64,000 nt of DNA from Acanthopleuribacter pedis (GCF_017377855.1 NZ_JAFREP010000021.1:124001-188000), one strand, 5' to 3'. Positions 9,362 to 18,667 are shown, counted from the stretch's first letter. Notes: generated by a model not told the origin, from the letters alone. Numbers and translations: made by a program.

Positions 9362-10111
9362 TTAACGAAACTGAATAACTTGGGCGATCAAGGCGCGCAC
9401 CGGCGCCGACAAGGACCACCAGGCCAGGCTGGTACCCAGCAGCCACAGCGCGGCCACCGCGGCGCCGGCTTGGAGCCAACGCTGGATGGTGGGCAGGTGT
9501 TGCGGCGGTTCGTCGCCACAACCCACCTCTTGGTTTTGCGGGAACAGCGGTCGCGGCGCGCCGTGCGGGTCATGTTTAAAGATGAAGTGATACAGCCGAT
9601 GCTGGTACACGGCGACCTCGCCGTTGGGATCCCCGACACGGTAACGGCCGCGGAACCCCAAGGCCAGCGCGGTTAAATACACTTTGGCCAAATCCTCGTA
9701 AACGGGACCGTTCAAAGCGAGTAAAGCGTCGAGCCGCGAGAAAAACAAATCACCGGCGGCCTGGGACCCAAACATCTGCTCTTCCAAGAGATGATCGCCC
9801 CAGGCATCGCGGTGCGCCCACTGCAAATCGAGAAAAAGTTCATCGGCGACGGCCACCATCACGTAACGGGTTTCATCATAAAGCCGGGGCTCGACGGCCC
9901 CGCGGTTACCGGCAACCAAAGCGGCCTGCCGATCCAGCACCAGCATCAGCTTGTCGCTAACGGTTTTGCGATTCAGCGATTCGTAATCACCGGGTATTTC
10001 GTCGCGGCGCTCGGGATCGGCTTGGATTTGAATGCGATGCACCAGGGCGGCGGTTTCGCGGTAAAACTGCAAAAACTGACGGTACAAAAAGGAACGGGTT
10101 GGATCATTCAT
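9362..10111 (-). CDS. tssL: T6SS inner-membrane protein TssL (DotU)
   Basis: A 249-residue protein of the DotU/TssL type. It has a cytoplasmic helical domain with Y-V-M-V-A-V-A-D-E-L-F-L near residue 85, and one C-terminal transmembrane helix at ~215-235 (A-A-V-A-A-L-W-L-L-G-T-S-L-A-W-W). The short tail after the helix means there is no peptidoglycan-binding (OmpA-like) extension. TssL stabilises TssM and contacts the baseplate through TssK and TssE. AAGGAG lies six bases before the ATG, and tssK ends 12 bases upstream. Confidence 0.93.
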   Translation of the reverse strand: MNDPTRSFLYRQFLQFYRETAALVHRIQIQADPERRDEIPGDYESLNRKTVSDKLMLVLDRQAALVAGNRGAVEPRLYDETRYVMVAVADELFLDLQWAHRDAWGDHLLEEQMFGSQAAGDLFFSRLDALLALNGPVYEDLAKVYLTALALGFRGRYRVGDPNGEVAVYQHRLYHFIFKHDPHGAPRPLFPQNQEVGCGDEPPQHLPTIQRWLQAGAAVAALWLLGTSLAWWSLSAPVRALIAQVIQFR

Positions 10112-10123
10112 GGCGCGTGCTCC

Positions 10124-11470
10124 TTATTGCTTTAAATCGTTTTTGTTGCGGACGAACAGGATGAGTCGGGGTGGTTTCATATCACCGGAAAAAGCCACGG
10201 ACGGCGAGATCACCAAATCCTCGCCCGGCGCCAATTCTTGTTCGTCGAAGGAAAGCGGGAACAGCACGGTGTCGCGCCCGGGCGCCAATCCTGGCAGCTT
10301 CTCCACAAAGGTGCGTTTGAAACCCAGTACACGGTTGCGCCGCAAGGTGGGAATGGCGCGGCGGTTGCCGATCAGGGCGCCGTTCATCCATGCCAACACA
10401 TCGCGCTGACTGGTGTCGGCGTCTTTGCCAAGCCCGAGCACCAGCTCGCACCCTTCCCACTCGGGGCGGAAGGCGACCACGTAGGTCTCGCCCTCGCGCT
10501 GGAAGGGTTCCACCGAAAAGGCCTCGTGAATGCGGGCGTCGATAATGGACGCGATGTAATCACGCACCTCGCGAAAGGCGTTAATCGGCTGATCGTGGTT
10601 GTAGACACCCAGGAGCGGCGGCACCTTGGAGCGGCTCAAGGGCACCAAGGCGCTCATCAACTGAACCAAGGCCTGGTACAGGCGAAACGGGTGCTGACGG
10701 CCGGCGTTCAACAGGGTTTCAAACAAAGGCAAACCGGCAACCAAACAGGCCAAGGTTTCGCGGGTATCGCGGCGAAAACCGTCGTCCCCGTGGTTCTCAT
10801 CCGCGAGCATGGCCGAAAGGTTGCCGGCCTTGCGGCGCAGCCCGGCGGATAAATCGCGACACATGCGCATCATTTCAGGATTGCGGTCGGCGGCCAACAC
10901 GGGATGCACAAAATCGGTGACCTCGGGAACCTCGCCTTTGACGGTGAGTTCCAACAGCGGCAGGGCGCTGTACATGTCGCTCGGCCGCCCCAGGAACAGC
11001 GCCAAACGGGGCGCCAAGCGGGGGATGCGAACCCGCCCGCCGGCCAGCATGTCGACGACGGGCACCCCGGCCACGCTGTCGAAACGCCGCAAGGAAACGC
11101 TCGCGCCGTCGGTGTCGGCCTCGTGAATGACCCCGAGGAAGACTTTTTGCGGCGCGGCGCGCAGGCTGTCGCGGTGATCGCCCAAACGCAGCACGGGTTC
11201 GGCGGCGGACGGGTCGGCACCGCGTCGGTAGGCGACCACCAAGCCGTCGGGCAACACACAATCGACGGCGGTCAAACGCAACTCGCCCTCGGTCAGGGCC
11301 GCCTCGTCGATGCGCAGGTGGTTGACACCCCAGTAGTAGGGCTCCAGGTTTTGGGCGTGAAAGCGGAACAGACCTTCAATGCGGCGGTCCTGTTCCTGGA
11401 AATGTTGCGGCGACAACAACATGCCCTCGTGCCAGGAGATCGCCGGCGGTACAACCGATGTTTCGTACAT
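10124..11470 (-). CDS. tssK: T6SS baseplate protein TssK
   Basis: A 448-residue protein, normal length for TssK. The N-terminus carries the family hallmark I-S-W-H-E-G-M-L-L-S-P-Q-H-F-Q-E-Q-D. Later L-P-L-L-E-L-T-V and the C-terminal P-G-L-A-P-G region also match the family. In known systems TssK trimers link the TssF/TssG/TssE baseplate wedge to the TssL/TssM membrane complex in the cytoplasm. GAGG precedes ATG 11470. Twelve bases separate it from tssJ upstream and from tssL downstream. Confidence 0.95.
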   Translation of the reverse strand: MYETSVVPPAISWHEGMLLSPQHFQEQDRRIEGLFRFHAQNLEPYYWGVNHLRIDEAALTEGELRLTAVDCVLPDGLVVAYRRGADPSAAEPVLRLGDHRDSLRAAPQKVFLGVIHEADTDGASVSLRRFDSVAGVPVVDMLAGGRVRIPRLAPRLALFLGRPSDMYSALPLLELTVKGEVPEVTDFVHPVLAADRNPEMMRMCRDLSAGLRRKAGNLSAMLADENHGDDGFRRDTRETLACLVAGLPLFETLLNAGRQHPFRLYQALVQLMSALVPLSRSKVPPLLGVYNHDQPINAFREVRDYIASIIDARIHEAFSVEPFQREGETYVVAFRPEWEGCELVLGLGKDADTSQRDVLAWMNGALIGNRRAIPTLRRNRVLGFKRTFVEKLPGLAPGRDTVLFPLSFDEQELAPGEDLVISPSVAFSGDMKPPRLILFVRNKNDLKQ

Positions 11471-11482
11471 GGGAACCTCGCT

Positions 11483-12079
11483 CTAACGCCGACGCAGCGG
11501 CGAACGTTGGGATGAAATAACAGCAGGGGTGGGGGTGGTAGAACGGTTCTCCGGCAGGAGATGGTTTTGGGGAAAACGACCCGGAACCTTTTCGGCAACA
11601 GCCGGTAAAGGCGGTAAAGCTTTGGAGAGAGATGAACCGTCAGCGACGGCACGCACCAGAAAGCGGCGTTTCTCAAAGCTCAGCCGAAAATGGCGCATAT
11701 CGCGCAGCACAACCGCCTGAGTTCCCTCGCGGCGGTAATCGGCAAAAATTAAATAAACGGGTCGGCGAACACCGTGAAGCGACACACCATGGGGCAGTTC
11801 TTGACCGGGCACCCATTCCCAAGCGTGCAGGAAACCGGCGTCCTTGGCGAGCAAGGCACGGCCCTGACGCGCAAACCAACGTCGCGCCTCACGCGGACCC
11901 AAGCTGTTGGGCACATCCCGCGCGTGGAACACGGCGATTTGAACCGGTAAAGCACGGTCATCGTTCAGGTCGTCGGCCAGGGTCACCGCGATGCGGGTCG
12001 GGCTCTTGGGCGCACAGGCCGCGAGCAGCGACAGCATCAACAGCACAAGGGGTTGGGTACCGGGTAACTTGACAATCAC
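11483..12079 (-). CDS. tssJ: T6SS outer-membrane lipoprotein TssJ
   Basis: A ~198-residue lipoprotein. The signal segment L-V-L-L-M-L-S-L-L-A-A-C carries a lipobox (LAAC), after which the chain reads A-P-K-S. The mature part resembles the TssJ/VasD beta-sandwich: L-P-V-Q-I-A-V-F-H-A, then P-V-Y-L-I-F-A-D-Y-R. TssJ recruits TssM to the outer membrane. I choose the GTG at 12079 because GGAGG lies five bases upstream; a TTG at 12091 is in frame but would sit on that ribosome site. The C-terminus is rich in Pro, Ser and Arg. The assignment rests on the lipobox, size and position beside tssK, tssL and tssM. Confidence 0.82.
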   Translation of the reverse strand: MIVKLPGTQPLVLLMLSLLAACAPKSPTRIAVTLADDLNDDRALPVQIAVFHARDVPNSLGPREARRWFARQGRALLAKDAGFLHAWEWVPGQELPHGVSLHGVRRPVYLIFADYRREGTQAVVLRDMRHFRLSFEKRRFLVRAVADGSSLSKALPPLPAVAEKVPGRFPQNHLLPENRSTTPTPAVISSQRSPLRRR

Positions 12080-12112
12080 GGAATCCTCCAAGATGAGGTG
12101 GGGCGACGCGTT

Positions 12113-12793
12113 TTATACAGCGTCTTGGGTTGTCCTTTCGAGCTTGACGCCCTCGCGGTAAGCAACCCGTTCGGTTTCGTTGCCGTCACGGTCGAAGCGA
12201 ATCACCTCGCCGTGGAGCAGGTTTTGTTGGTAGGGGGCGCGCTCGCGCACGGACCCATCGGATTCGTAATCAACGGTTTCCCCGTCGAGCAGACCGTCGC
12301 GGTATTCACTGGTGCGGATCAACCCGCCTTCCTCGTTAAACCAGGAAGAGAGGCCGTCCTGTTTGCCGCCGCGAAAACGCAGCCGGGCCATCACCCGACC
12401 GGCGTCGTTATGCTGCACAAACATGCCGTGAATTTCACCGTCACGATACTCGATCAAATAACGTAAAGCACCCTCTGCATAGTACTTAGCCTCGCCGTGG
12501 GCCAGGCCGCGACGGTAGGGCACTTCGTGTTCGAGGCAACCGCCCGCGTCAAAAACGCGGAACGAACCGTGTAAGTCACCGTCTTGATAATTGGCGTCTT
12601 GAATCACCTGGCCTTCATCGCCGAACTGCATCGACATGCCGTGCAAACGGCCTTCTTTGAAGTGGGCGATGGAGACCGGGTTGCCTTGTCGGTCGAATTC
12701 GCGGAGAGGGCCGTGCAACAAACCGTCGTGCATGGTTTTCTCCAGTGATAGGGTTCCGTCGGGGTAGTATTCCCGAACGATTTCTTGGTCCAT
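12113..12793 (-). CDS. MORN/YwqK-like repeat protein within the T6SS operon
   Basis: A 226-residue protein built almost entirely of about nine tandem repeats of ~22-24 residues, with the consensus Y-x-D-G-x-x-H-G (for example H-D-G-L-L-H-G, K-E-G-R-L-H-G, Q-D-G-D-L-H-G, R-D-G-E-I-H-G). This is the MORN-variant repeat found in YwqK-type antitoxins and many hypothetical proteins. There is no signal peptide. ATG 12793 has AAGGAG seven bases upstream, favouring it over an ATG 18 bases earlier. It sits directly after vgrG and before tssJ, where T6SS loci often carry effectors, immunity proteins or adaptors. Which of these it is cannot be decided from sequence. Confidence 0.85.
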   Translation of the reverse strand: MDQEIVREYYPDGTLSLEKTMHDGLLHGPLREFDRQGNPVSIAHFKEGRLHGMSMQFGDEGQVIQDANYQDGDLHGSFRVFDAGGCLEHEVPYRRGLAHGEAKYYAEGALRYLIEYRDGEIHGMFVQHNDAGRVMARLRFRGGKQDGLSSWFNEEGGLIRTSEYRDGLLDGETVDYESDGSVRERAPYQQNLLHGEVIRFDRDGNETERVAYREGVKLERTTQDAV

Positions 12794-12834
12794 GGGACGC
12801 TCCTTGGTCAAGCCGCCGAGGCGGCACGTTCCGG

Positions 12835-14820
12835 CTAGTTGATTTTCACCAACCCGCCTTTCAACATCAGCATGCCGCCTCCCTGAACCTGCGCCATGGC
12901 ACCGGCCTTGAGCTTGGCGGTGGCACCGGACTTGAGTTCCAAATCCGCGCCCGCCTGGGCTTTGAGGCTGATCCCCGCTTTTTGCGTCAAACTGGTCCCG
13001 GCATTTTGTTTGATGTCGGTCCCCGCTTTCAGGCTCAGGCTTTGCCCGCTCTGCAGCGTCAGGTTGCGGCCTGCTTTGATGGTGATGTTGCCCATCGCTT
13101 CGATGGTCAGATCGCCGTTGATGCGCAAGGTATAGTCACCCCGCACCTCGTGGCGGTAATCGGCATTGTTGCGGTGCGCCTCGTCGCGCGTCACCTCGAT
13201 CACACGCTCCTTCACCGTTTCCCGTCGGACCCCCTTGGGGACCTTTAGGTTGGCGTCGCCCTTGGCCACTTCCAAGGTGTCGTGCCCTTTTTCTACCAAC
13301 GCCTTGCGATGGTTGCCGACCTTCTCCGAGGCGTCGTTGCGCACGGTCACCTGCATGTCTTTCTGCGCATGCAGGGTCAACTGCTCGTGATCTTTTTTGT
13401 CTTCAAAACTGATTTGGTTAAATCCCGCACCGCCTTTGCTGGTGTTGGTTTTGACGGTGCTCCGCGTCTGCTGACCCGGCAATTGCAGGGGCACGGTTTG
13501 TTGGGCGTTGTAGACGGCCCCGGTAATCAGCGGCCGGTCGGGGTTCCCATCCAAAAAGGTAACCACCACTTCCTGGCCGATGCGCGGCAAGAAAAAACTG
13601 CCGTACTGTTTGCCGGCCCAACCTTGAGAAACGCGCACCCAGCAAGATGAATTCTCATCGCGCCGGCCCTCGCGGTCCCAATGGAACTGAACCTTGACGC
13701 GGCCGTAGCGGTCGGTCCAAATCTCCTCGCCTTTTTTGCCGACCACCACCGCGGTTTGCGCGCCGAAAATCCGCGGACGCGGCGTGTTCGGAAGCGGCCG
13801 GAAAACGTGGTCGACAGGAAACGCGCTAAACCGGTTGCGGTACCCTTTTTTGTCGCCCTGGTGATGCACATCGTGAACGATGTAATCACCGTTCAGCGCC
13901 TCGCGCGGGTGCTCCAACATCGTAAACTTACCGCCCGCGGTAAGGCCGCCCGCAACACTGTTGGCGCTGAGCCGTTCACCCGAAAAAGCGTAGGCCTCAC
14001 GCAACAACTTGGCTCGTGCCTCACCGGCGCCTTGCTCGCGGAACCCGCCGGGATAGCGGTACACCACGCCGGCGCGGCCCTGATCGCCGGCACGTGCCAG
14101 CAAGGCGGCCGAGGGCGCCTCGAAATCATAATCGTCCAACACCACGCCGCCGACCGTCATGCCGCCGCTAAACTCGCACTTCTCCATGCTGCTCCCCTTC
14201 TCGACATCGTTGGGGAAGGGTCGGTATTCCAGTTGCTTGGAGCCGACACAATCGAGATAGGCGTCGGCCTCGTCGGCCAGGATCATCGTGTGTTTGCCGA
14301 CCTCAAAGCGGAAGAAGAAAAAGATGCCTTCCTCCTCTAACAGCCGCTTGACAAAGTTGAGCGCGTTCTCCATGTACATCACGCAGTATTCGCGTTTGGC
14401 GTATTTGCGACGCAATCGGAACTCAAAATCACCAAAGCCGTAATCGCGAAACAGGGTTTTCACCATCTCGGGAACGGTTTTGTTTTGGAAAATGCGGCAA
14501 TCGTTGGTCAGCGAGCACTGCCACAGCCAAGGCCGTACCACCGCGATGTAGCGCACCCCGTCCTCCGCCAAACCGGCATGGCGAAATTCGGTCACCAACC
14601 CGTCGATCACCCGCTCTTGGTTGCGGGCAACCCCCACCGACAAACTCAGGTGGCGGCCGACAATCCGCTTAAAATCGAGTTGGTGGTTGGCCGAAAGCAT
14701 GGTGACCTGGAACTGATACAGGCCCGACATCAGCTCACGCCCTTCAAAACGGAGCGGGCGAAGTTCATCGCCAAAAGGCGTGGTCAGGGAAAAACCCGGG
14801 TTGTCGAAATCTACAGACAT
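12835..14820 (-). CDS. vgrG: T6SS spike protein VgrG (TssI)
   Basis: A 661-residue VgrG. The gp27-like base domain covers ~1-350 (R-F-E-G-R-E-L-M-S-G-L-Y-Q-F near the start; F-V-K-R-L-L-E-E-E-G-I-F-F-F-F). The gp5-like OB fold follows at ~370-450 (W-T-D-R-Y-G-R-V-K-V-Q-F-H-W-D; S-C-W-V-R-V-S-Q-G-W-A-G). The needle then consists of short beta repeats (V-R-N-D-A-S-E-K-V-G-N-H; T-I-K-A-G-R-N-L-T-L-Q-S-G). The protein ends soon after the needle (K-G-G-L-V-K-I-N), so no effector domain is fused. GAGGAGG precedes the ATG, and the start overlaps the end of tssG by ten bases. Confidence 0.95.
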   Translation of the reverse strand: MSVDFDNPGFSLTTPFGDELRPLRFEGRELMSGLYQFQVTMLSANHQLDFKRIVGRHLSLSVGVARNQERVIDGLVTEFRHAGLAEDGVRYIAVVRPWLWQCSLTNDCRIFQNKTVPEMVKTLFRDYGFGDFEFRLRRKYAKREYCVMYMENALNFVKRLLEEEGIFFFFRFEVGKHTMILADEADAYLDCVGSKQLEYRPFPNDVEKGSSMEKCEFSGGMTVGGVVLDDYDFEAPSAALLARAGDQGRAGVVYRYPGGFREQGAGEARAKLLREAYAFSGERLSANSVAGGLTAGGKFTMLEHPREALNGDYIVHDVHHQGDKKGYRNRFSAFPVDHVFRPLPNTPRPRIFGAQTAVVVGKKGEEIWTDRYGRVKVQFHWDREGRRDENSSCWVRVSQGWAGKQYGSFFLPRIGQEVVVTFLDGNPDRPLITGAVYNAQQTVPLQLPGQQTRSTVKTNTSKGGAGFNQISFEDKKDHEQLTLHAQKDMQVTVRNDASEKVGNHRKALVEKGHDTLEVAKGDANLKVPKGVRRETVKERVIEVTRDEAHRNNADYRHEVRGDYTLRINGDLTIEAMGNITIKAGRNLTLQSGQSLSLKAGTDIKQNAGTSLTQKAGISLKAQAGADLELKSGATAKLKAGAMAQVQGGGMLMLKGGLVKIN

Positions 14821-15863
14821 ACATCCTCCTCGGTATCAAAAACCCCGTCCGTCGGCGCGATACGGTCCGGGTAAAGCGTGACCACCGCCGGGGTGAGCGG
14901 CGCGCTTGCAGCGAGCAAGGTATTCCAGCCCAAGGCCGCGCCGCCGGTGCCCTCGCTTGCGGTCAACAGGGCGCCGCGCGGTTGCAACGGGGCGATCTGT
15001 AGTTCAAGCCTAAAATCCAGGTCCGCGCCGCTGTGAAAACGCAGCAAGCGAACCAGCGCCGCGTAATCGGCACCACCGGGACAAAAATCAGCGAGTCGCG
15101 CCAGGGAAAGGTTTTCAAGGCAAACCGCAAAACGGCTGTTGCAATCCCAGGCCCGTTTGCCAAGCGCGCCCGAGCAGCCCAAACGGGCGCCGTGCCGGGC
15201 GGACAAAACGGCGCGATCCTCGCGGCTGACGGTCAGCGGGCCGCCGACAAAGGGTTTCACGCGACAGGTCACCCCGAAATGAAAGCGAACCAGCCGCGCC
15301 AAATCCTCGGCGGGGATGCGAACCCGCGTGGGCAGACCCACGCCGCCGAGCAAGGCCGTGTCGACCGGACCGAACGGGTCTTTGAAGCTGTCGAGGCCCA
15401 GACCGGCAAAGGCGAATAACTGACGCAGGTAGTCGCTCTCCGCGGCGGGCACGGCATTGAGTTCGGGCTGAATGGCTTTGCAGATCTTGATCCACAAGGT
15501 CACCAAGCGGTGGTGAAACACATCCAGAAATTCACGACCGGCCTCGTCGCCTTCACTCAATCGCCGCATGATCCGTTCGCTGTAAACCGAGGGCATTGGA
15601 CCGAAGCGGCCGAGCAGGGTCAGCACCCGACTGGTCAACACATAAGCCGGCCCTTCACCCACGGCCGCGCCGGTCGCTTCCAGTTGGTCCACTTGGGCGC
15701 CGGGAAAACCAAAATCGACCCGACCGCGAAAGCGCACTACTTCCCGATTGGGTTCGGGTGTGTCGCCAACCGCCGGTCGGTCGCGTTCGGCGTTCTCCAG
15801 CAAGCGGATCAGTTGAAGAAACGCGCACTGTTCCAGTGCCACCGCGGGCATCGAGGTCGTCAT
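14811..15863 (-). CDS. tssG: T6SS baseplate protein TssG
   Basis: A ~350-residue TssG (VasB/ImpH family). The N-terminus has F-L-Q-L-I-R-L-L-E-N-A, then V-R-F-R-G-R-V-D-F-G-F-P-G-A-Q-V. Later G-L-P-T-R-V-R-I and the C-terminal L-G-W-N-T-L-L match the family ending. TssG forms the wedge with TssF and TssE. The ATG at 15863 is preferred over a longer reading because the longer one would run into tssF; a G-rich ribosome site lies six bases upstream. The 3' end overlaps vgrG. Confidence 0.93.
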   Translation of the reverse strand: MTTSMPAVALEQCAFLQLIRLLENAERDRPAVGDTPEPNREVVRFRGRVDFGFPGAQVDQLEATGAAVGEGPAYVLTSRVLTLLGRFGPMPSVYSERIMRRLSEGDEAGREFLDVFHHRLVTLWIKICKAIQPELNAVPAAESDYLRQLFAFAGLGLDSFKDPFGPVDTALLGGVGLPTRVRIPAEDLARLVRFHFGVTCRVKPFVGGPLTVSREDRAVLSARHGARLGCSGALGKRAWDCNSRFAVCLENLSLARLADFCPGGADYAALVRLLRFHSGADLDFRLELQIAPLQPRGALLTASEGTGGAALGWNTLLAASAPLTPAVVTLYPDRIAPTDGVFDTEEDVCL

Positions 15864-15877
15864 CACAGCCACCCCGC

Positions 15878-17683
15878 CTAAATCAGCGCGGCGGCGCCGG
15901 CACGGGGCCGCCACACATGCCACGCATGTTCACGGTTCACACGGTGCGCCGCGAGCTGGGTAAAGGCATTGACCGAGGCGTACAAACCAAAGAAGTGGTT
16001 GAGTACCGCGCCGAACAGGTAAAACCCGGTACCGGTGTAAAAGGACTCGTCAAAGGCCAACTCAAGCCGCAAGCCGCGACAAAAACCTCGCCAGGCCGCG
16101 TCGCCGAGATGGGCCGTCGCGGGGCGCGATGCGAACCCGCGCAGGCCGCGGATCTGACGTTCGGCATGGGCCGAATCGGCGGGCGCATACAAGGCCAACA
16201 TTTCCTTCAAGGCGGCCAAACCGGTCTCGCCCTGTAGCGAGAGATAGTTTAACGACAACTGCGAAATCAGCCGCCAGACGCCTTCTTTGCCGGTTTGGGG
16301 ACGGCCTGGCAGCGTTGGTTTGGTGAGCAATTCACCCGCGGCGAGTGGCGAGGGTCGATCAATCACCAGCGGGGTACCACCCGCCAGTTCCGCCGCCAAT
16401 TCGCGGTTGGTGCACAAGGTGTGGGCGTAGACGATCATATCGCGACCCGATTCAGAGGGGGCCGCCAACGCGGCGCCACCCAGATCCACCAGGCTCAACA
16501 TCATTTCCGTTCCCGGCATATCCTCTTGAAAACAGGCGCGTCGTTTGAGGGTGTAAAACAGCGACGCGTGACCCTGGTCGCCGTAGTGGCGGTAACCAAA
16601 ATAAGGCGGAATGTCGGTATCGCGTTGGTCGGGCAGTGGCGAACGCGATACACGCGACACACTGTGAATTTCCGTGGTGCGGCGCCGCACCGAGTCGGGC
16701 TCCAGCGAATACGCCACGTCGGTATGGTCGATGCGAATCGGGTCACTTGTTTGCTCGAACAAATTAATGACCGGTACAGATCCCAAACACAGGGTATTGC
16801 GGTCGACGTAGAGGTTGCCGGGGTTGCGGTCAAACAGGAACAGAATTTCCAACTGTTGACAACGACCGCGCCGCGCCAGCCCGGACACCTCAAAGAATTG
16901 GAATTTTTGCGGGAAATGAAAGTATTCCTGCAGCAAACGGTAACCGGCGTGGGCCGTGTCGGGGTACGGCAGCAGCGCCTCGTCCTGGTCGAAACCCACA
17001 TGGGTCAGTGCCTCGGGCGCCAACCAAACCGCACGCTGTTCGTCGCCGTCCGGCAACAGCACCACCCCGCGTAATCCGCGAAACAACAGGTCCACCAAGG
17101 TCGGCACCGCGGCGCGGTCGCCGTTGATAAAAAACCGCAGCCGGTCCAGTTCCAACTCGGGCAAGCTATCGCCCTCGACCGCCAAGGTCAGGTGCAACAC
17201 GCCGCCGACATCCGGCGTCCCGTCCAAACACAGAAAGCGGTTGGGCGAGACCAGTGCAAGTTGGGCTACGTCAAGCGGCCAGAGTTCCAGGGGGGCGCCG
17301 GTTAAAAAGCGGCAGGCGTGGTCGCCGTCGCCCGTCACCAACCGCGTGTGGCGCGGCACGTTATAAGCGGTGGTCATTTGCGAGGCTTTGTCGGAGAGGC
17401 CGAACCGAGCAATCGCCATCGATGGAACGGTAGTGGTTAATTGGGGATACAAAATATCGAGCAGGGTTTCGGCAATACGGCCGTGACCGGAATCAATGCG
17501 ATCATGCAAGCGGCCCGTTAACATGGCAAAACCCTCGAGTAAGCGCTCCACATGGGGATCGGCGCATTCGTTGGCTTCCAGCTGGAGCCGCGCGGCCACC
17601 TTGGGGTGACGGCGCGCAAAGGCGGCACCCATGCGGCGCAGGTACGCCAGTTCGGATAAGTAGGTTGACAAAGCTTCGCTCAT
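15878..17683 (-). CDS. tssF: T6SS baseplate protein TssF
   Basis: A ~601-residue TssF (VasA/ImpG family). The N-terminus is classical: Y-L-S-E-L-A-Y-L-R-R-M-G-A-A-F-A-R-R-H-P-K-V-A, then D-P-H-V-E-R-L-L-E-G-F-A-M-L-T-G-R-L. The long C-terminal part contains H-A-S-L-F-Y-T-L and G-F-Y-L-F-G-A-V-L-N-H-F-F-G-L-Y-A-S-V-N-A-F. ATG 17683 has GAGG six bases upstream; an in-frame start 81 bases earlier would overlap the PAAR-like gene. tssG begins 14 bases after the stop. Confidence 0.95.
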   Translation of the reverse strand: MSEALSTYLSELAYLRRMGAAFARRHPKVAARLQLEANECADPHVERLLEGFAMLTGRLHDRIDSGHGRIAETLLDILYPQLTTTVPSMAIARFGLSDKASQMTTAYNVPRHTRLVTGDGDHACRFLTGAPLELWPLDVAQLALVSPNRFLCLDGTPDVGGVLHLTLAVEGDSLPELELDRLRFFINGDRAAVPTLVDLLFRGLRGVVLLPDGDEQRAVWLAPEALTHVGFDQDEALLPYPDTAHAGYRLLQEYFHFPQKFQFFEVSGLARRGRCQQLEILFLFDRNPGNLYVDRNTLCLGSVPVINLFEQTSDPIRIDHTDVAYSLEPDSVRRRTTEIHSVSRVSRSPLPDQRDTDIPPYFGYRHYGDQGHASLFYTLKRRACFQEDMPGTEMMLSLVDLGGAALAAPSESGRDMIVYAHTLCTNRELAAELAGGTPLVIDRPSPLAAGELLTKPTLPGRPQTGKEGVWRLISQLSLNYLSLQGETGLAALKEMLALYAPADSAHAERQIRGLRGFASRPATAHLGDAAWRGFCRGLRLELAFDESFYTGTGFYLFGAVLNHFFGLYASVNAFTQLAAHRVNREHAWHVWRPRAGAAALI

Positions 17684-17714
17684 GATCGGCCTCGCATGAA
17701 AGGGGTTGGTTTGG

Positions 17715-18104
17715 TTAAGGTTCCATGCAGGTGAAGGCACCCGGAACGTTAATGCTGATGACACCGGCCCACATGCACATGCATTTGGAGCTGTTGTTCA
17801 GCGCGGGCATGTTGCCGACGTGAACCGTGGGCGAACCCGGCACCCAAGGCGCAACCGTCATCGGCATGCAGGGCATCGGCGTGAGCACACCCAGCGCGGC
17901 GGCGGTGGCGGCGGCCACGGTGGGATTGGCGAGTGAAGAGCACATGCCGAACGGCATGACGTTCATCAGGGGTTTGTGATCCATAATGTTGGCGGCCGGT
18001 TTACCCTCGACCAAGGTTCGTGAAACGGGCAGCACATTCAGCACCGAGGGCGCGGCCCCAAAGGTGCATTGGGTAACCGCCGCGGCGGCAACTTGAAAAG
18101 CCAT
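17715..18104 (-). CDS. PAAR-like (DUF4280-type) spike-tip protein
   Basis: A 129-residue protein with the DUF4280 layout: M-A-F-Q-V...V-T-Q-C-T-F-G-A at the start, a middle P-F-G-M-C segment, P-M-P-C-M-P-M near residue 80, and a final P-A-L-N-N-S-S-K-C-M-C-M-W-A-G-V-I-S-I. The regularly placed cysteines match the metal-binding pattern of PAAR-like tips. In the family this protein caps VgrG or equivalent spikes. It lies between tssE and tssF, not beside vgrG. GGAGG precedes the ATG. No toxin extension is fused. Confidence 0.88.
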   Translation of the reverse strand: MAFQVAAAAVTQCTFGAAPSVLNVLPVSRTLVEGKPAANIMDHKPLMNVMPFGMCSSLANPTVAAATAAALGVLTPMPCMPMTVAPWVPGSPTVHVGNMPALNNSSKCMCMWAGVISINVPGAFTCMEP

Positions 18105-18158
18105 GGAAACCTCCGTTATGCGTTCGTCTAACTCACAGAAAGCTTTTGGAAATAAGGA

Positions 18159-18605
18159 CTAAGACAGAATGCAGGGGAAGGAAATCGGTTCGACCAAATC
18201 CGCGAGTAACATCTGCCCCGTCAGCATCACTTGAAAACGGCCGGGTGGGCCCTTGCGAGGTTGCACCGTCACCTCGGGATCGCGCAGACGCGGCTCGAAG
18301 TGGTGGACCGCGTCGGCAATCACCATCTTGACCAGATCGCGGTGATTGGGATTTTGGGGACTGAGATCGGAGAAATCGGGCAAACCGAAGTTGTGAACCG
18401 TTTTGGGCTGCGCCAGCCAAGCGCGCGCACCCATCGGTACCCGCGTGGCCAACAACCCGTCGATCTCTTCCTTGAGGGACGCCAGCAACCCGTCGCGATC
18501 CAAGGTTCGCAGCGGCTGCGCCTCGCGAAGCTGCTCCCGGTCCAGATCGATGAGTCTGGCCAACAAAGGCACCGGCGCACCCGGCTTGGGTCGTAGTTCA
18601 TTCAT
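18159..18605 (-). CDS. tssE: T6SS baseplate protein TssE (gp25-like)
   Basis: A ~148-residue protein of the GPW/gp25 family: L-L-A-R-L-I-D near the start, L-K-E-E-I-D-G-L-L-A-T-R, N-F-G-L-P-D-F-S in the centre, and E-P-R-L-R-D-P-E-V-T-V in the last strand. TssE sits in the baseplate wedge and starts sheath polymerisation. ATG 18605 follows GGGAGG by five bases, so the longer in-frame reading to 18680 is rejected. Two strong hairpins separate it from hcp. Confidence 0.93.
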   Translation of the reverse strand: MNELRPKPGAPVPLLARLIDLDREQLREAQPLRTLDRDGLLASLKEEIDGLLATRVPMGARAWLAQPKTVHNFGLPDFSDLSPQNPNHRDLVKMVIADAVHHFEPRLRDPEVTVQPRKGPPGRFQVMLTGQMLLADLVEPISFPCILS

Positions 18606-18632
18606 AACAACCTCCCACACAGCAGGGTTGGT

Positions 18633-18660
18633 GCGATGCGGAACCCGCGATCCGCATCGC
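18633..18660 (-). promoter_or_regulatory. Intercistronic hairpin 2 between hcp and tssE
   Basis: Perfect ten-base stem GCGATGCGGA/TCCGCATCGC with an eight-base loop, read on the minus strand about 27 bases before the tssE start. No U-run follows, so it looks like an RNA-stability or translation-tuning element more than a simple terminator. Confidence 0.6.
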
Positions 18661-18667
18661 CCTGTTG

